Assembly (NCBI GenBank): GCA_033030425.1
Contig: JAUFSD010000015.1
Coordinates: forward strand, 1,178,001 to 1,242,000
Length of the DNA: 64,000 nt
Source: Verpa conica
Lineage: Eukaryota; Ascomycota; Pezizomycetes; Pezizales; Morchellaceae
Reading direction: 5' to 3'
Shown: piece after piece, positions 12,945 through 26,048 of the stretch
Position numbering within the stretch: the stretch's first letter is position 1
Layout: each line of letters opens with the position of its first letter
Notes under the pieces: generated by a model
What the model was told of the DNA's origin: nothing
Seen by the model: the letters and a program-made list of their open reading frames with translations, nothing else
The model's database searches: none
Program-made: the position numbers and the translations under genes

Positions 12945-13634
12945 CTATACTACTCTTCTCAGACACATATTCGGCTCAACCGCAAATGCGAACCCAGATG
13001 AACAGTAAGGCCCACTCCATTCCTCAACTTGGAATACCTTCGCGGCAGCATAATAATTCTGCTGGATTTGTGCGACAGGTACGTTTCGCCATTCCCTGTC
13101 TTGCAGGTCCTGCGCTGCCTCTGCATACTCCCTGCCGATAGCCGATAGGTTTCCTTCATTCAGCGGAGGAATTTCTTTGGGGGCCTGCGCAGATGACCCG
13201 TGAATCGACTCGAGAGCCAAAAACCCGACCTTAAGGCTGAGGGCGGCGATGGTGCTGTTGAGATGACGGTTAAGGTGTAGGAGGTTTCGTTGGTGCTTAT
13301 CGATATCTCTCCCCCACCTGTACCGCCATGGCAGCCCGGCGAGGCCCTTCCGCGACGATGAGCGGAGATATGAGTTTAAGAACTTTTGGATATTCTCGAG
13401 TTCGGACTGGAGCGGACATATATCGTTTAGGTAATCCTCGAGAAGCTCTTGTGGCAAAGGACTGGCCTGGAACATATCATGGAATTGAGAGAGGAGTCTA
13501 CGAGTAGAAGAGACTGTTCGTAGACCTTCGTGGAGCTCAGATCGGGCGTCCTTAAACTTTTGAACAATAGTATCGATCGATTGAGCGAGGTCGATGCAAG
13601 TGCTAATGATAGAAAGAATGCTGAGACCTTCCAT
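12945..13634 (-). CDS. Small protein with fungal STAND/NLR-type N-terminal domain
   Basis: Single-exon 229-aa protein. The first about 140 residues follow the pattern of the helical domain found at the N-terminus of many fungal NACHT/NB-ARC/ankyrin proteins: MEGLSILSIISTCIDLAQSI, a helix with KFKDARSELHEGLRTVSSTRRLLSQF, then LQSELENIQKFLNSYL and a final hydrophobic helix TIAALSLKVGFLAL. In receptors this domain is thought to mediate membrane or death-fold-like signalling. Here no nucleotide-binding or repeat domain follows: after residue 150 there is a weak AEAAQDLQDREW segment and the frame stops. It is either a truncated receptor or a free-standing signalling domain. The 66-aa shadow frame inside it is not a gene. 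The start is the first ATG and begins directly with the domain. Confidence 0.7.
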   Translation of the reverse strand: MEGLSILSIISTCIDLAQSIDTIVQKFKDARSELHEGLRTVSSTRRLLSQFHDMFQASPLPQELLEDYLNDICPLQSELENIQKFLNSYLRSSSRKGLAGLPWRYRWGRDIDKHQRNLLHLNRHLNSTIAALSLKVGFLALESIHGSSAQAPKEIPPLNEGNLSAIGREYAEAAQDLQDREWRNVPVAQIQQNYYAAAKVFQVEEWSGPYCSSGFAFAVEPNMCLRRVV

Positions 13635-16600
13635 GATGGGCGAGTATGTGCTTTAGAGATCGGGGAAACAAAACCGTCAAGGTTTGTTTGGAAAAGAGAG
13701 AGCTTTAACTGAACTGGCTTATTGAAACGGGCGCCTTCCGAGGGGATCCTCAGCTGTCTTTAACTCAGTTGAGCATCCACCCGCTGCGCAGTATACCCCC
13801 CACATGCGGCTGGCACCACGTTCCCACAGTACATTGAGGCTGAAGCAATACTCTAGAACTTTGATATGACATAGTTTCAAAGTTCGGATCGCAGGATACA
13901 GCAGAAATGCTAAATCTCAACCCCTCTTGCATACTGCATCTTATCGCCCAAATCCGCCGTTCACACGTCTTCTCAGGGTTTGAACTTTTGACAACTCGGT
14001 CACCAAGCTAAATCATGCGCAGTGCAATTGTACCCCACTTTCATTTCCGAGAATGGCCTCCTAGGGAGCGAGAGTAGTCTTTTTGTGTATACTCTACAGA
14101 CATTTCCTGCTTAGCGAGCTTTGGAGGTGGCTGGCAAGAGAGGTGCGGCCAATAGGACAGTACCCGTGGAGTTACTGCGCAGGAGAGATTGAAGTATTTT
14201 CTTTTCCCTGGACCTATGTCCGTCATATCACGATGCCGGCTTATCCTATTGCATATAGCTTTTCCGAACTAGGAATCGTCCCAATTATCCACCGTTATAA
14301 CCCTTTATCCGAGTACCAACAGCGATGTGTATGCATATGATTTGACAGAAAACGACACCAATTCAATCTCACGATGAATTGGTTCTCAGGGACGCCCTCG
14401 TGTGGGTCGAGCTCGCAAGCATTCCCTCGTGTGCGCCGTCATCTGTGCGACGCAGTGACAATGAAATTCAAAGTACCCCGCTTTAAACACTCAACAGATT
14501 CACGAAGAGTCCTGATGATATGGCTTGGTCAACAACAACTGGTAACGTATCGGGTCTATGTTTCGCCCTAATCTTTTCGTTAAACCTTCAAAATATCACC
14601 AGCGGTACCTGGGCAAGGTATGCGATGCTCTGCAGATTACTGATCGTTGCTTGCGAGTTACACCCCACCCCCTCTTCCACGGAACGAAGCCTATGGTTAT
14701 TTTTTTTCTCGTGCAGTATAAACTCTCGACATCATGCATATATCGTTAAAGACACGACTGGCATCTGCCGCGTTGGTAGTCACAAGACGCTTGTACAAGA
14801 TCGGAAGTTGGAGGAGATTTGAGGGTGATGAACTTGGCCTTGCCCATCCACAGCGCGAACAAATCAACTCTGATGGATAAGCAGACTGGCCCAAAATACA
14901 ATACGCGCAGAGAGAGGTAGTTCTGCGCGCTGGACCATATATTCCTGACGCTCCTGCAACACGACTATAAAGCTGGATGTTCTTTCGCTCGCTTCCCGGG
15001 AAAATAACCCGGGCTATGTCAACTCGCAGGCATCCATCATACGACATGAGTACACCGGATTAACTTATGGGCATTCTATCAACCAATATACACTCTGCCA
15101 GCAAAGAGCTGTCGGAGCTGGGTACGAGCACAAAGCAAATCACCACCATTCTTGGCACCGGTCAAGATTCTCATGCACGAGAAAAATAACATCGATCATC
15201 CAGCCTTTGAATTAGCAATTGTGCTACTATTCTTCAATATCATCGAATTGTAGTCCGCTATATCAGTCCACAGGCACTCCGAGCGCACCCCAACCTCTGC
15301 AAAGTTTCCCGGATTTCGTCAATTCTTGCTCATTGTTTTTCGTATTCCGCTGACATAGATCACCGTTGATCACCGTATGCGCACGCAAAGGAGACTTTTA
15401 TGGCGAAAAGTGCGTGATATATACTTCTGCAAATATTCATGCGGTTGTAAGTAGGTTTTTTTTTTTTCACTTTCTTTTTTTTTTTCTTTTTTAACCAGTA
15501 ACCAGGCCCTCGGGTCTTAAGGAATATTCATCCCAGAGCGGAGGAGCGGCTTAATTTGGAATACATGTCCCTAGCCAAATCTAAGACACGGGCACTGTCC
15601 CGGAGAAATTATTGCTGACCGGACCAGCTTGAGTAACCCGGTGTGCAGCATAACATCCTTTTGTAAAGAGAAGAATAATCTTGTTGACCGCGTTGACTTT
15701 GATGTTCGTTCTTTACTTTTCCTTTCCTTTCTTTTTTTTCCCCCTTAGCTTGCAGTAGTGAGTACTACCAGAATATTACCCAATACAATATTGATATTTT
15801 TCCCCCCCGAAATCGATAAATTGCTACTGCAAAACAGGTTCTAGATCGGACTATTCTATTTGATGCATTCTCTTGTCATAATGTCTCACTTCACACTTCC
15901 CCATCTCTCCATGTACTCCAGTCTGCCAACGAAGCGAAAAAGGCCCCGATATTCATGGAAGAGGGAGGATACATATGACATAACCCTTGCAAAAAAAAAA
16001 GAAGAAAAAACCTGATGAGCACCAAGAGCGGGGGGAGAACACATCTACACATGGCTCTGGGACGGTCGGACCCAAGCGTACATGATTAAATAGCAATTTA
16101 TAGTAGAAAAGCCTCCCCCATGCACCTGCTAATTCTTTAAAAATATCATACCCGGTTTTAGGAACGGTATTCGCCAGCCCTGGAAGAGCTCATCGAGGTG
16201 AAATGTATTCAATTTACATCGCCTATTCGTAAGGCTTTGGTCGGTAAGGGACATTGAACTAATGTACCATCTCACCTTGGTAGGGTAGATGTTGAGATAT
16301 GTCATGCAATATCTAGGGGCCAATACATTCTGCAGAAATCTTTCGTGGGGTTTCAATGGCTGACGGCTGGAAAGATACATATTTGGCCACGAGGAGAGGA
16401 GAGGCACCTCCTCTTCCTCCCTTTGTGGCACTCCAAAACCCCTACTCAGTCTTGTACTAGCTTCATGACTGGAGTGCTTTTTCTTTTACGTGACTGTTGA
16501 TCAATTTGTGGTGCTTATTTCCTTTGGTAGATCGAGAGTGTGAGTGATAAACTGTGATTGCCGGCTCTTAGCATGCCAAGACCTGAGATATGCGGAGATA

Positions 16601-19600
16601 AAACATGGAGGATGTCCGTAGCTAAATCTGAACAACGTGCGAGCCGCAAATTATTCATCGACAGGCCAATACCACGACCGAGGTGTTCCCCCATTATGCC
16701 GATACACCCGCCCCTACGTATACGTACGTCTTAGCTCAAGAATTCCAAAAGAAAGGAAAAACAGGGAGTCGTAAGCTTCTGAGAAAACCCCTTTACTTTA
16801 CTTTTGCTGTCTCCAAAAAGGGAGAGGTTTGCTACCCGATATTTATATCATCTAACCCTCAGCAATCACGTGATACATATATGAGTGGCCAAACCAATAT
16901 ACACGTGACGGTGATGAGTGTCGGCATAGAGCGCCGGCTGCAATAGACACAAGAAGTCACTCGCTGTACCCCATAGCCAAGTGCGTCATGGGCGATCCTT
17001 GGCTATTCTTGACAAGGCCCTTGCACAAACATACATGAGAGGGAGTTTCAGTCTTACTGCATGCTATAACCTTTGGTAGAAATGCTTTTTTCCTTCTCCC
17101 TCATTCCGCTAGCGTTCTTTTTTTATATGGATACATTTTACTTTTTCATGCAAGAGAACACCCCACCCCACAGATATATTATGCTGCTGATGCATATTTT
17201 TATCCTAGGATCTCATTTCTGAAACTGCTACTGTTTGAGGATAGGCTCTCGTGAGGGATATATATATTAAAAAAAGAAAACTCCTACCCCCGATCATTTC
17301 TTGTTAGTATTGCCGATCTCGTAAGTAGTACAGTCAGCTTTTTTTTGTTCTTGGTTCTAATTTGTGTTATTTTGAGCCTCTTTGCGGGTCTTTCCTGTCT
17401 CTTCCTAAACCTTCCGGTGTTGTTTGAAACTACTCTAGGATCATTAAATGATAAATTCATTCATTCATTCATACTCTAGGATCATGGATTATCAATCGCT
17501 GATATAGAACTACACAACAGAGAAATGTGGTAAAACCGAAAATGTCTACATAAAACCGAAATGCTATATATAAATACCCGCTGTTTTTAAATGTTCATCA
17601 AAAGCACACTCTCACACTCTGGGGAGTTTCTTTCAGCACTACTTGACTTCACCGAAGATGAGTGATAGTTGGTGATTGTGTAACAGTACATGTATGTTTT
17701 GTTTTGTGTATGTCAAGTACATACGTATGCTAGTACTACTGCACCAGCACACGCACATCAAAAACAAACCATCAACCAAGCAAACAAAAAAAATGATGAC
17801 TATCCAACCTGCATTAGAAGACATCCAGAGAGAAAATCTTGCTAGGATAGGGAAAGTCTGCTGAATCATGGAAAGGTTAGTCTACTAGACTTTTCGGCGA
17901 TCATTTCTGACGCTCTTGGCATATTATCTAACCTGTGTTCGAGGACAGCTTATTCTGAGAATTAACGATAGCTAGATGATGCCAATACCCAACCATTCAT
18001 GTGAGCCATCGATCTCGATAATATACCTAGCTTCAGACGCCGGCGCGGCCTTTGCACACGGTTATCCCATCCCGTATTCCGTCATGATACACCATCTAAG
18101 AAATCTTTATTTTCTATTTATTTATTCTTTATATTAACTATAGAACTAATCCGGTATACGCACCATAGGATAACTTTCCCAAAGCAGTAAGTAATAAACC
18201 CGACCATACAAGTACCGATACCCAAATTATTCCAAAAATACACGCGATTCAAAAAAAGAGATATGAATTTATTTATTTATTTTAAAAAAAAAACCACTCA
18301 TCGACATGAACCCCTCACCACAAATATCCTGTGGCTAGAAAACTAGTATCAAACATATTTATATATATCCTCGATCGCGAGACAGCCGGCCGCCACCAAT
18401 TTCGCGATCCTAACCCACTATATATTTTACAGGTAACCTCATTTACCGTAAGAACACATAGCCTGGAAACAAAAAAGAATCCCGAGATACTGGATTTAAT
18501 TAAACCAAGACACGGGCGACGGATGTCTCACTTTTTTTAATTATCCTATTAGTACCGCGCGTGCCGGGGGGAATGGGGAGGGGAGGGGGGGGTGAAGGTT
18601 ACCTAAGCATATATATATATCTATATATGTACCCCCCGTAGGACAAGTTTATATGTTGATACCCGTGAAGGAGATTAAGAGAAACCCTCACCATAGCCCA
18701 TGCGTACCCGAAACTCGGAAAAACGAACATTTCGGCGGTACCGGGCGTACAAGGGGGTGGATTGAAGACCTAGGGAAACCGCCTAACTAGGGTACCGGTA
18801 AATTCTATATGCATACCTTGATTATTACCGCCCTCCCTAGCTTTGTACACCGCTCCACGAACAAATTTAATCCGGCTAGATAACTATGGTATTAACGAGA
18901 TTTCTCGTCTTAACTGATATATCTCTATACACAAAAGAAAAGGGGGAAGGAAGAAAGATTGCTGGGTTCACTCTATGCGGCTGACTATGCAATATATTAA
19001 TTAACCTCTTGGGGTATGTACGGTTAATCTCGATCCCGTCCCCTACCCCCCAAAAACCTAACTGAAGTTTAAACATGCTTTCTTATATAAGCATTACATT
19101 TTAAAGGCCGGGGGAAAGGGGAGCACAATGATACCTTCCCGATACGTTACCTAGACGTATTATATCGCACCGGCTCCTCCCCATTATATTTATATTTATA
19201 TTTATTCTTTTTATTTTGATATCGCCAAGGCAACCCATCCATATTCCTCTCGACGGGAAGTAATGAAACATCGATCATGAAACGTGTGCGGCAGTTGCTA
19301 GTTGCATGGTAACGAGTAAGCTAGACTTATAACCTCTCAGTAAACTAGTTATATATACTGATATGCTTAATTATGCCATTGAGGTTAACTCCCCTAGCTC
19401 CCCCCAGCTAGACATCGCACAGAAACAAATTACTTGGAAATGTGGAGTCCGTTGAACCTTCTTTTGTTTCAGTACAGCTAGAAGTGAGCATGAATTCTTT
19501 ATTTTTCTCTGTTTCGATAATCGACGTACAAGCGCCTAACTATACTTTCCCCGACCCGGAAGCTGCCGAGCCAATCACCGGAACCCCAAATTGTATTACA

Positions 19601-22600
19601 ACGTACGTACCGGAGGAGTGGGGGGGGAGGGGAACAATTGAAGCCTTCTAGACCTCGCCGCTCATATAGTGGTAGCGGTTATCAATATCAGGCTTCAGCC
19701 CGCCCCCACCCATTATATACGATACTCCAATTCAAAGAAATATGCCTTACGCGTCGAAAGCACCCATCGATGTTCTGCAGATCAATAAGGCAAAGTATAT
19801 AATATAGAGAATTAAAAGAGAAAGGGGGAAATAAAAACGACTATCATACACGGCGTTGGTGAGATATCGCCTCATATTTGTATCCCCATCTATATATGCA
19901 GTGTACGTGTGAACTGAAACAATAGGCGCCGCGCCTTCCCCCCGGAGCCCTCTCTTGTTCGTTGTCTATTCGCATGAGAGCAATCTCGTCTTTTTTTTTT
20001 TTGAGATATTTATCAGGCTCAGATATTGATTACTTACCAAAGCGGGAGTGGGGGGTACATCGAGATATGGATCCAACACAAGCGTGGGGGGGGGGGTTGA
20101 TACTGTATTGTTGTATACCTAGTACATAGATATATAGACCTTTACACCAGATAGTGTGAACTCACTAGGGCTACACACACGGGTGTACGGTACCGAAGCT
20201 AAGTTACAACCAGGGGAGCCGCTTGTCCGGTTGAGGCGTCCTTGTAGATATCTATCAGTATTTACAGGTTATACAATACTATCCCTACTCTACTCTACTC
20301 TACGAGGGGGGAATATCTGTCACACAGTCACCCGGCAGTTGATGAGGTATTCTACAGCCTGCAGGTTCTGGAAGATACGTAGGGGCCGGTGTCCCTTCTC
20401 TTCTGCAGTGGCTGATCGCCCAAAACTCTCGGCAGACACGGCTGGGAGCTATCAGCTCGCAGAATAGCAATGACGGACAGTGTGTGTGTCATGTCAGCGA
20501 TGGGGTCTTGCGTATACATGGTGGGACATCGGGGTGTCGGCACATTGCATTGAAGGCGATGATGCCCACCTTCACGGTCGAGAGGGTGGCCTTGTCTCCT
20601 GCTGTCAGCGTGATCGTTCTATTTACGAGCGCACGGCGGGTATGTATCGATGGGCGTGTTCTATCTAATCAGTTCCATCGATCAAACCCTTACCCTGATA
20701 TGTATACTCACTGAAGACCTGATCTAGTCGAACTAATAAAAATAGTCTGAGAACTTGAAAGGAAAGAAAATCATAGAGTTCAATATCAATAGCATTCTCC
20801 TCCAGATATATATCTCAAAACCTGGGTTAACCCCCCCATATATACTTCCCTGGTTGACCATAAAAGCTTATCTCACCTCCGCAAGAAAAAAAGAAAAGAA
20901 AACAAAATCCTTCTCTCAACGTACCTCCGCTTGTCAAAAAGAAAGAGTGAAAAAAAAAACAAGCTTAAAGTCCATCATATCCACAACCAGCCCTTGACCT
21001 CCGTCCCTTGCCCTGCCTTTCCCACGTTTTGTTAAACATCCCGTTTAATTGTTCGCTTAGGCGGCCGGGTTGACGGGGGGTGACAGGCGACCAACCGACC
21101 AACCAACCTCCCGGGGCGGAGAACTCCTGTTTATGGAAATACTCCGTGAGAAGGATGAGAACATATCATTGAGTTTCTTCTAGGATAGAGAAAATAAACA
21201 GTTGTTCAATTGGAGGCTATACTTTTTTCACTGGCAAGTGGTCCAGTTTTGAATAGCTTATTCAAGCGAGGAATTAGGAGGGGGGAGGCCGGATTGGGTG
21301 TTTTGGTATCGTGAAGACCCTTTCATGACTTACCCCGCAATTGAAATGCAGTTGCAAGGTTATACCGGTTCAGACAACTTTTCTCGTTTTTTTTTGTTTT
21401 TTTTGGTCTTTCATCCCCTCTATAGATAGATGGATTGCACGCGTGATTTATTATCGTGGAGAGAGAGAGTTGCTATAAATTGCCTCGGTAGCTGTCAGGA
21501 GAGTTGATGTGCTTTTCTCTCTTTTCTTTTTTCATATGCTTCTCTCAAGATTGTCTCGGTCAAACCGATGGCAACATGTCTCACGGGTGATCTTCTGATT
21601 CTCCACCCTCATTATCTATGTTATCAAGAACTGTAACCACAAAGTCACCCATAAGCGATATGTAACTCTGGTCTCTATTAGAACTTTTCCCCCTGAAACA
21701 GTTTTCTATGCTGGCTCGAAGTAGACACAAGAGACACGTGAGAATGCCACTTTGGGTTGCTTTTGCTGCGGCCATTTACCAATTTAGCCGTGTCAAGGGC
21801 TTGGTTAGCGAGAGAAGTGTATGATCTACGGTGCCTGGCGAAGGCGACTGGTATTGTAGAGAGCTCCTTCATCAGCCGTATGGTACCTCTAGACTCTGTA
21901 ATCTTTCTGCGTACGTGTCTAGTATATAGATAGGCCCCCCAGTTCAGCCATGAGTGTACATGCACTCTGGCTACCTTGAAGCCCAGCCACAAAACTTATA
22001 CCCATGTATCACGGCGACCACCAGCTATCAGTAAGTAGACGATGTTCGATGGCGTCCCTCCCCCTCGCCCCACCCCCCAGAATTCCAAATTCCACCTGCG
22101 TGGGATGGCCCCCTCAGATCCCTGTCGCGATGGACATCAGTGAGTACTCTACCAGCTGCAACCAAGGATCACCCCCGACTGGACGACAGAGAGGACAATA
22201 GAAAGCACAAGCCAAGGCATGGCCCGTCGCCGAGATGGCTGATTATTCCTCACTTTGGAATGTATGATTGAGATCTGGCTCAACGTTTGACCGGGGTGAC
22301 GTGAGCCGTGAAAGTCATTCAATGTCTTGGGGGGGGGGGGGGTGTTGATACAAGTTTTTCTTCCCTTCCCACCTTACTATGAAGATCAATTATACAGGTA
22401 GTTCTAAAGTTACTTATCTATGAGGGAAATGGTGGTGTGGTTGTGCTCAAGGAGACTGACCGGGAGTGTTGGTTGTGTGCGGCCTCGATCCTCCTACCCT
22501 CCCCTCCATCCATCCTCTCCCCCCCCCGCCTTTACTCTACAGCCGTGGGGTATGTATGTACATGTACTCTTTGTTGAACACAACAGCTTTAGTCTTCCCC

Positions 22601-23799
22601 CTACCATCCGTAGATAGGCAGGTCTCATCGTTCCACCTGGAGCTTACCGTGCCTTGTCCTACAATATCGGATCCCCCAATTGCATTGCCCTCGCGATACG
22701 AGCGGTAGTTGAAGCAGGTGTTTTTTTTTACAATGCGCATCCTCTAGGCCATTGAAAGAGAAAGAAAAAGAAAAAGAATTAATAAATATATATTCGCATA
22801 TTAACCTCATCGGCCTCCGGTTTTTTTCCCCTACTCTCCCCCCGCCGTGCATTTATGATTTCTACAACACACACTTCCGGTTAGGGTTTTTTCTCTCTCT
22901 CTCTCTCACTTCCTTGGCTTATCTTCACTATCTCTGTGGGGGGGTAAAGGAAAGGAAAGAAAAACTACACTTCTCGCCCTCATCTTCGCTATATAGACGG
23001 TCGAGAACTCTCCCACCTCGAAGAACAGGGCTGTTTTGGTGGTTTAGGGTTTTATAACAAGAACCAACTACTGCAACTGTGCCACTCCCGACAGACAGAC
23101 AAGGCGGATAGTTCGGTTCTGGCGCCAGACCCTTATCTTTGGGGCGAGCTTCTGGGAATCGAAGATACACTGTTTGCTACTACTTTGCATTCGCAGGTAG
23201 GGCCCAGGCCTGTTCTCAGACTAGAGACCTTTACAGCTAGAAAAAAGGCTGTGTTCAGCCTACGCAGGGATTCACAATACCCTCCCTCCCTCCCCGGGGG
23301 CCCTAGTCAGCCAGCCCTTTTTTTCCCTGGCTCTAGGCTCCTCGTCTGTTCTTGTTCTGTGTTCAATACAAAGTAACGCCCCGGTCCAATCTCCAATCTC
23401 CCTCAATATCAAAAGGGGAGAGGGAGAGAAAAGAAAGGCTTCGTCGCCTTTTTTTTTTTTTTTTGAGGCGGTTTGAGGGAACCATTAATGCTTATCACCT
23501 CACCAATCCCAGGCTTCGAGTCTCGCTTATTTTGAGTTTCTTTCTTTCCTTTTTTTTATTTACTTATTGCAGCCTTGAGGGGATTGATAGCCTCACATAT
23601 CTTGTCCTTCTTATAGCGCTCTATTTTGATCACACATTTGAGTCGCCGGGAGGGCACATATTCATGTTAACTCGACCACCCGATCTCTACCCTTTCCGCC
23701 CTCCTCTACCTCCTCCTCCTCCGCCTCTACCTCGTCGTCATCGTCGTTCTCCTCTTGTCCAGCAAGAGTAAGAGAAAAGAGAAGAAGAAAAGAGAGAAG
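13635..23799. other. Long gene-free region with odd composition
   Basis: About 10 kb without a gene I can support. Open frames such as 14697-15047 minus, 16129-16431 minus and 21678-21992 minus lack domains and splice support. Long T and A tracts occur near 15460 and 21390, and an ATTCATT microsatellite at about 17456-17472. From about 18.1 to 20.1 kb, AT-rich stretches alternate with G or C homopolymers and GC clusters. The last kilobase (about 22.7-23.8 kb) is polypyrimidine/polypurine-rich and is probably the 5' region of the rhodopsin-domain gene that starts at 23800. Confidence 0.5.
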
Positions 23800-25675
23800 A
23801 TGGTCACCGGCCGACTCTACGACTCAATCTCACCTCCGCCTGTTCGCGATTCACATAAAGACCGACCAACACTGCTTGTGACGTGGTGGTGCTGTGCGTG
23901 TTGTCTGTTTATCATCATCACGAGGGTGGTGGGCCGCTATGCTAGGACTATGAAGGTGTTTCCGGACGATAAGTGGATGGCGGCGAGTGCGGTGCCGTTG
24001 CTGGTTAGGATGGGGTTGATACATGCTGTGTTGATATTGGGCACGAATAATGTGGATACGCAAGGTATGGGGGAGGAGGACATCAGGAAGAGGGTGTTGG
24101 GGAGTAAACTTGTGCTTGCGTCAAGGGTTATGTATGCTGCGTTGTGAGTAAAAACATTCATTTTGTGGTTTGCATTGTGGTTTTTGTGGTTTGGTTAACT
24201 GATGGTGGGGGTAGTATCTGGAGTCAGAAGTTTTGCATTACGGAGTTTTATAAACGACTCACTGTGCACTTTTGGGAAAAGGGTTATAATCTGGGATTAA
24301 AGGTTCTACGATGGAGTCTGTTGGTGACTTTTGGGGTGGTTTGCATTTGCATTTTCGCGGAGTGTAGACCAAGCTATAGGTACGTCACTCAGTCTTACAT
24401 AACCCTAGCCCTGGAATCTATATAATGTAGGTTTGCTAATATTTGTGTATCTAGACTTTGTAAGTTTGACCAATGATGTTTCACAGAGAATATTATATAC
24501 TAATCGGGTATAATTACAGGGCAAGTCAAACCAGACCCAGGACGTGAGTTACCTTTATACAACCCTTTTTTTTTTACTGAGTTTTTGCTAAAAAAAAGCC
24601 ATCAGCTGAATGTCGAGCTGCTTTCGTCCCTCTCGTCAGCTTCGGAGCTTTAAACGTCTTCACCGACCTCCTCCTCGTCGTCTTCCCAATCCCTGCCATC
24701 TGCCGTTCAGGAATGCCAACACGAAGGTGCGCACCTATTACTCTCCCCCCCTTCTCACCATACTAACCTCCCACCCTATAGGAAATTCCACATGATGTTT
24801 CTATTCTCACTATCCCTCCTACCGGTAGCAACAACCCTCTACCGGATCCCATCCATCATCCGACTACAAGGCACATACAGCCAAGCCTACCGCACGCTCT
24901 GGGCCTCTCTAGAAGCCCTCGCCGCCTGCGTCTGCGCAAACGCCGTGATCCTCAACAGCTACGCCCGGGACCGGGGACCCAAGCGAAAGAAATTCCGAGC
25001 CCCGAGCGACGGCGAAGACGCAATGGACCGACGAAGCGTCCGCTTAGGCATCAGATGGTGGGGGAGCGACGAGGACCTCGCGAGAGATGTAGGTGTCGGT
25101 ATGGACGCAGAGTTATTAAGTTTGACTCAGGTTTGTATAATTACATTCTTTTATAGGGTTTTTTGTTTTGTTTTTGTTTTTTTTGTTTTATCTCTGACGG
25201 TGGTGTGTAGCGTAGTAGTAGGTCTTCGGGATTTCCGTCGCCGGTGGTGGCGTTTAAAACTCCGTTTTATTATAATAAACCGTCGGCGCCTCCGCGTTAT
25301 AACGATACGGAAACACCCGCGAACCCGAGCCCGCCGCCTGCGCTGGTGAGGGAGTCCAAGTGGGGGTTCGACGATCAGGTGGATCCAGGGATGAAGCGCA
25401 CACGCACACATCCGCTGGAATCGCTGTCGGTCCCGGATAAGGCACACAGTCGGGGGAGAAGAGTGTCGTTCTACGATGTTGGGGGTCTGCTCAGAGATGA
25501 GAGTCCCGGAGGAGGCAGAAGGGAGAGTCGGGAAAGTGCGTGTGGGAGTGGGAGTGGGAGCAGGAGTGGGAGTGAGAGTTATGATAGTGTGGAGAAGGTA
25601 CTTCCCGAGGAGGTCATGTTGAATGATGTGGGTGGGTTGTTGGGGACTCTGATGGAGGATAAGAGGGAGGTTTAA
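23800..25675 (+). CDS. Fungal rhodopsin-domain seven-helix membrane protein (copy A)
   Basis: Member of the large fungal integral membrane family with a rhodopsin-like fold; ligand and partners are unknown. Exons: 23800-24143, 24215-24363 (or to 24379), 24520-24543, 24606-24726, 24782-25130 and 25211-25675; predicted 483 aa. Helices are visible at TWWCCACCLFIIITRVVGRY, WMAASAVPLLVRMGLIHAVL, SRVMYAALFIWSQKFCITEF, VLRWSLLVTFGVVCICIFAE, PLVSFGALNVFTDLLLVVFP, FHMMFLFSLSLLPVATTLYR and LWASLEALAACVCANAVIL. Family motifs WQVKPDPGPEC and FTDLLLVVFPIPAI are present. The cytosolic tail (about 200 aa) is rich in Arg, Ser, Gly and acid, with a GSGSGSRSGSES run. The better donor after exon 2 (24380) breaks the frame; the donor at 24364 keeps it but drops the usual ECxP motif. 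The gene faces copy B tail to tail. Confidence 0.85.
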
Positions 25676-26036
25676 TATTTGTTGTTTTTTGTTGTTGGTG
25701 GCGATAATGAGGGGGAAGGTTTTCTTTTTTTTTTTTTTCTTTCTCTTTTGTTGGCGATATTGGGGGTTTGGGTTGGTTTTTGTTTGGGATTGGCGTTAAT
25801 GCGGGAGCTTTGGTGAAGATCTTTACGTGGTGATGTTAATCTTTTTGGCTGCGAGGGATTGTATATATATGCATGAGTAATAATGTCTAGGAAATGTCAT
25901 GATGCTAAGATATCACGAGATAGGATATACACAACGATATTGTTTAAAAACAGTCACGTGACTTTAATAATACGAAAATTAAATAATACTCTCGATCTGT
26001 TAATATTAAAAAAGTGGCATGATTTCGACGAATACT

Positions 26037-26048
26037 AACCCTAACCCT
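26037..26048 (+). repeat. Interstitial telomere-type dimer
   Basis: AACCCTAACCCT in the spacer between the two convergent rhodopsin-domain genes. Same motif and orientation as the copy at 12725. Confidence 0.6.

Noticed and set aside
18840..18860. Similarity of TTTGTACACCGCTCC to the conserved 3' end of small-subunit rRNA
   Set aside because: The match is too short and lacks the ACACCGCCCGTC core; no other rRNA segment is seen nearby.
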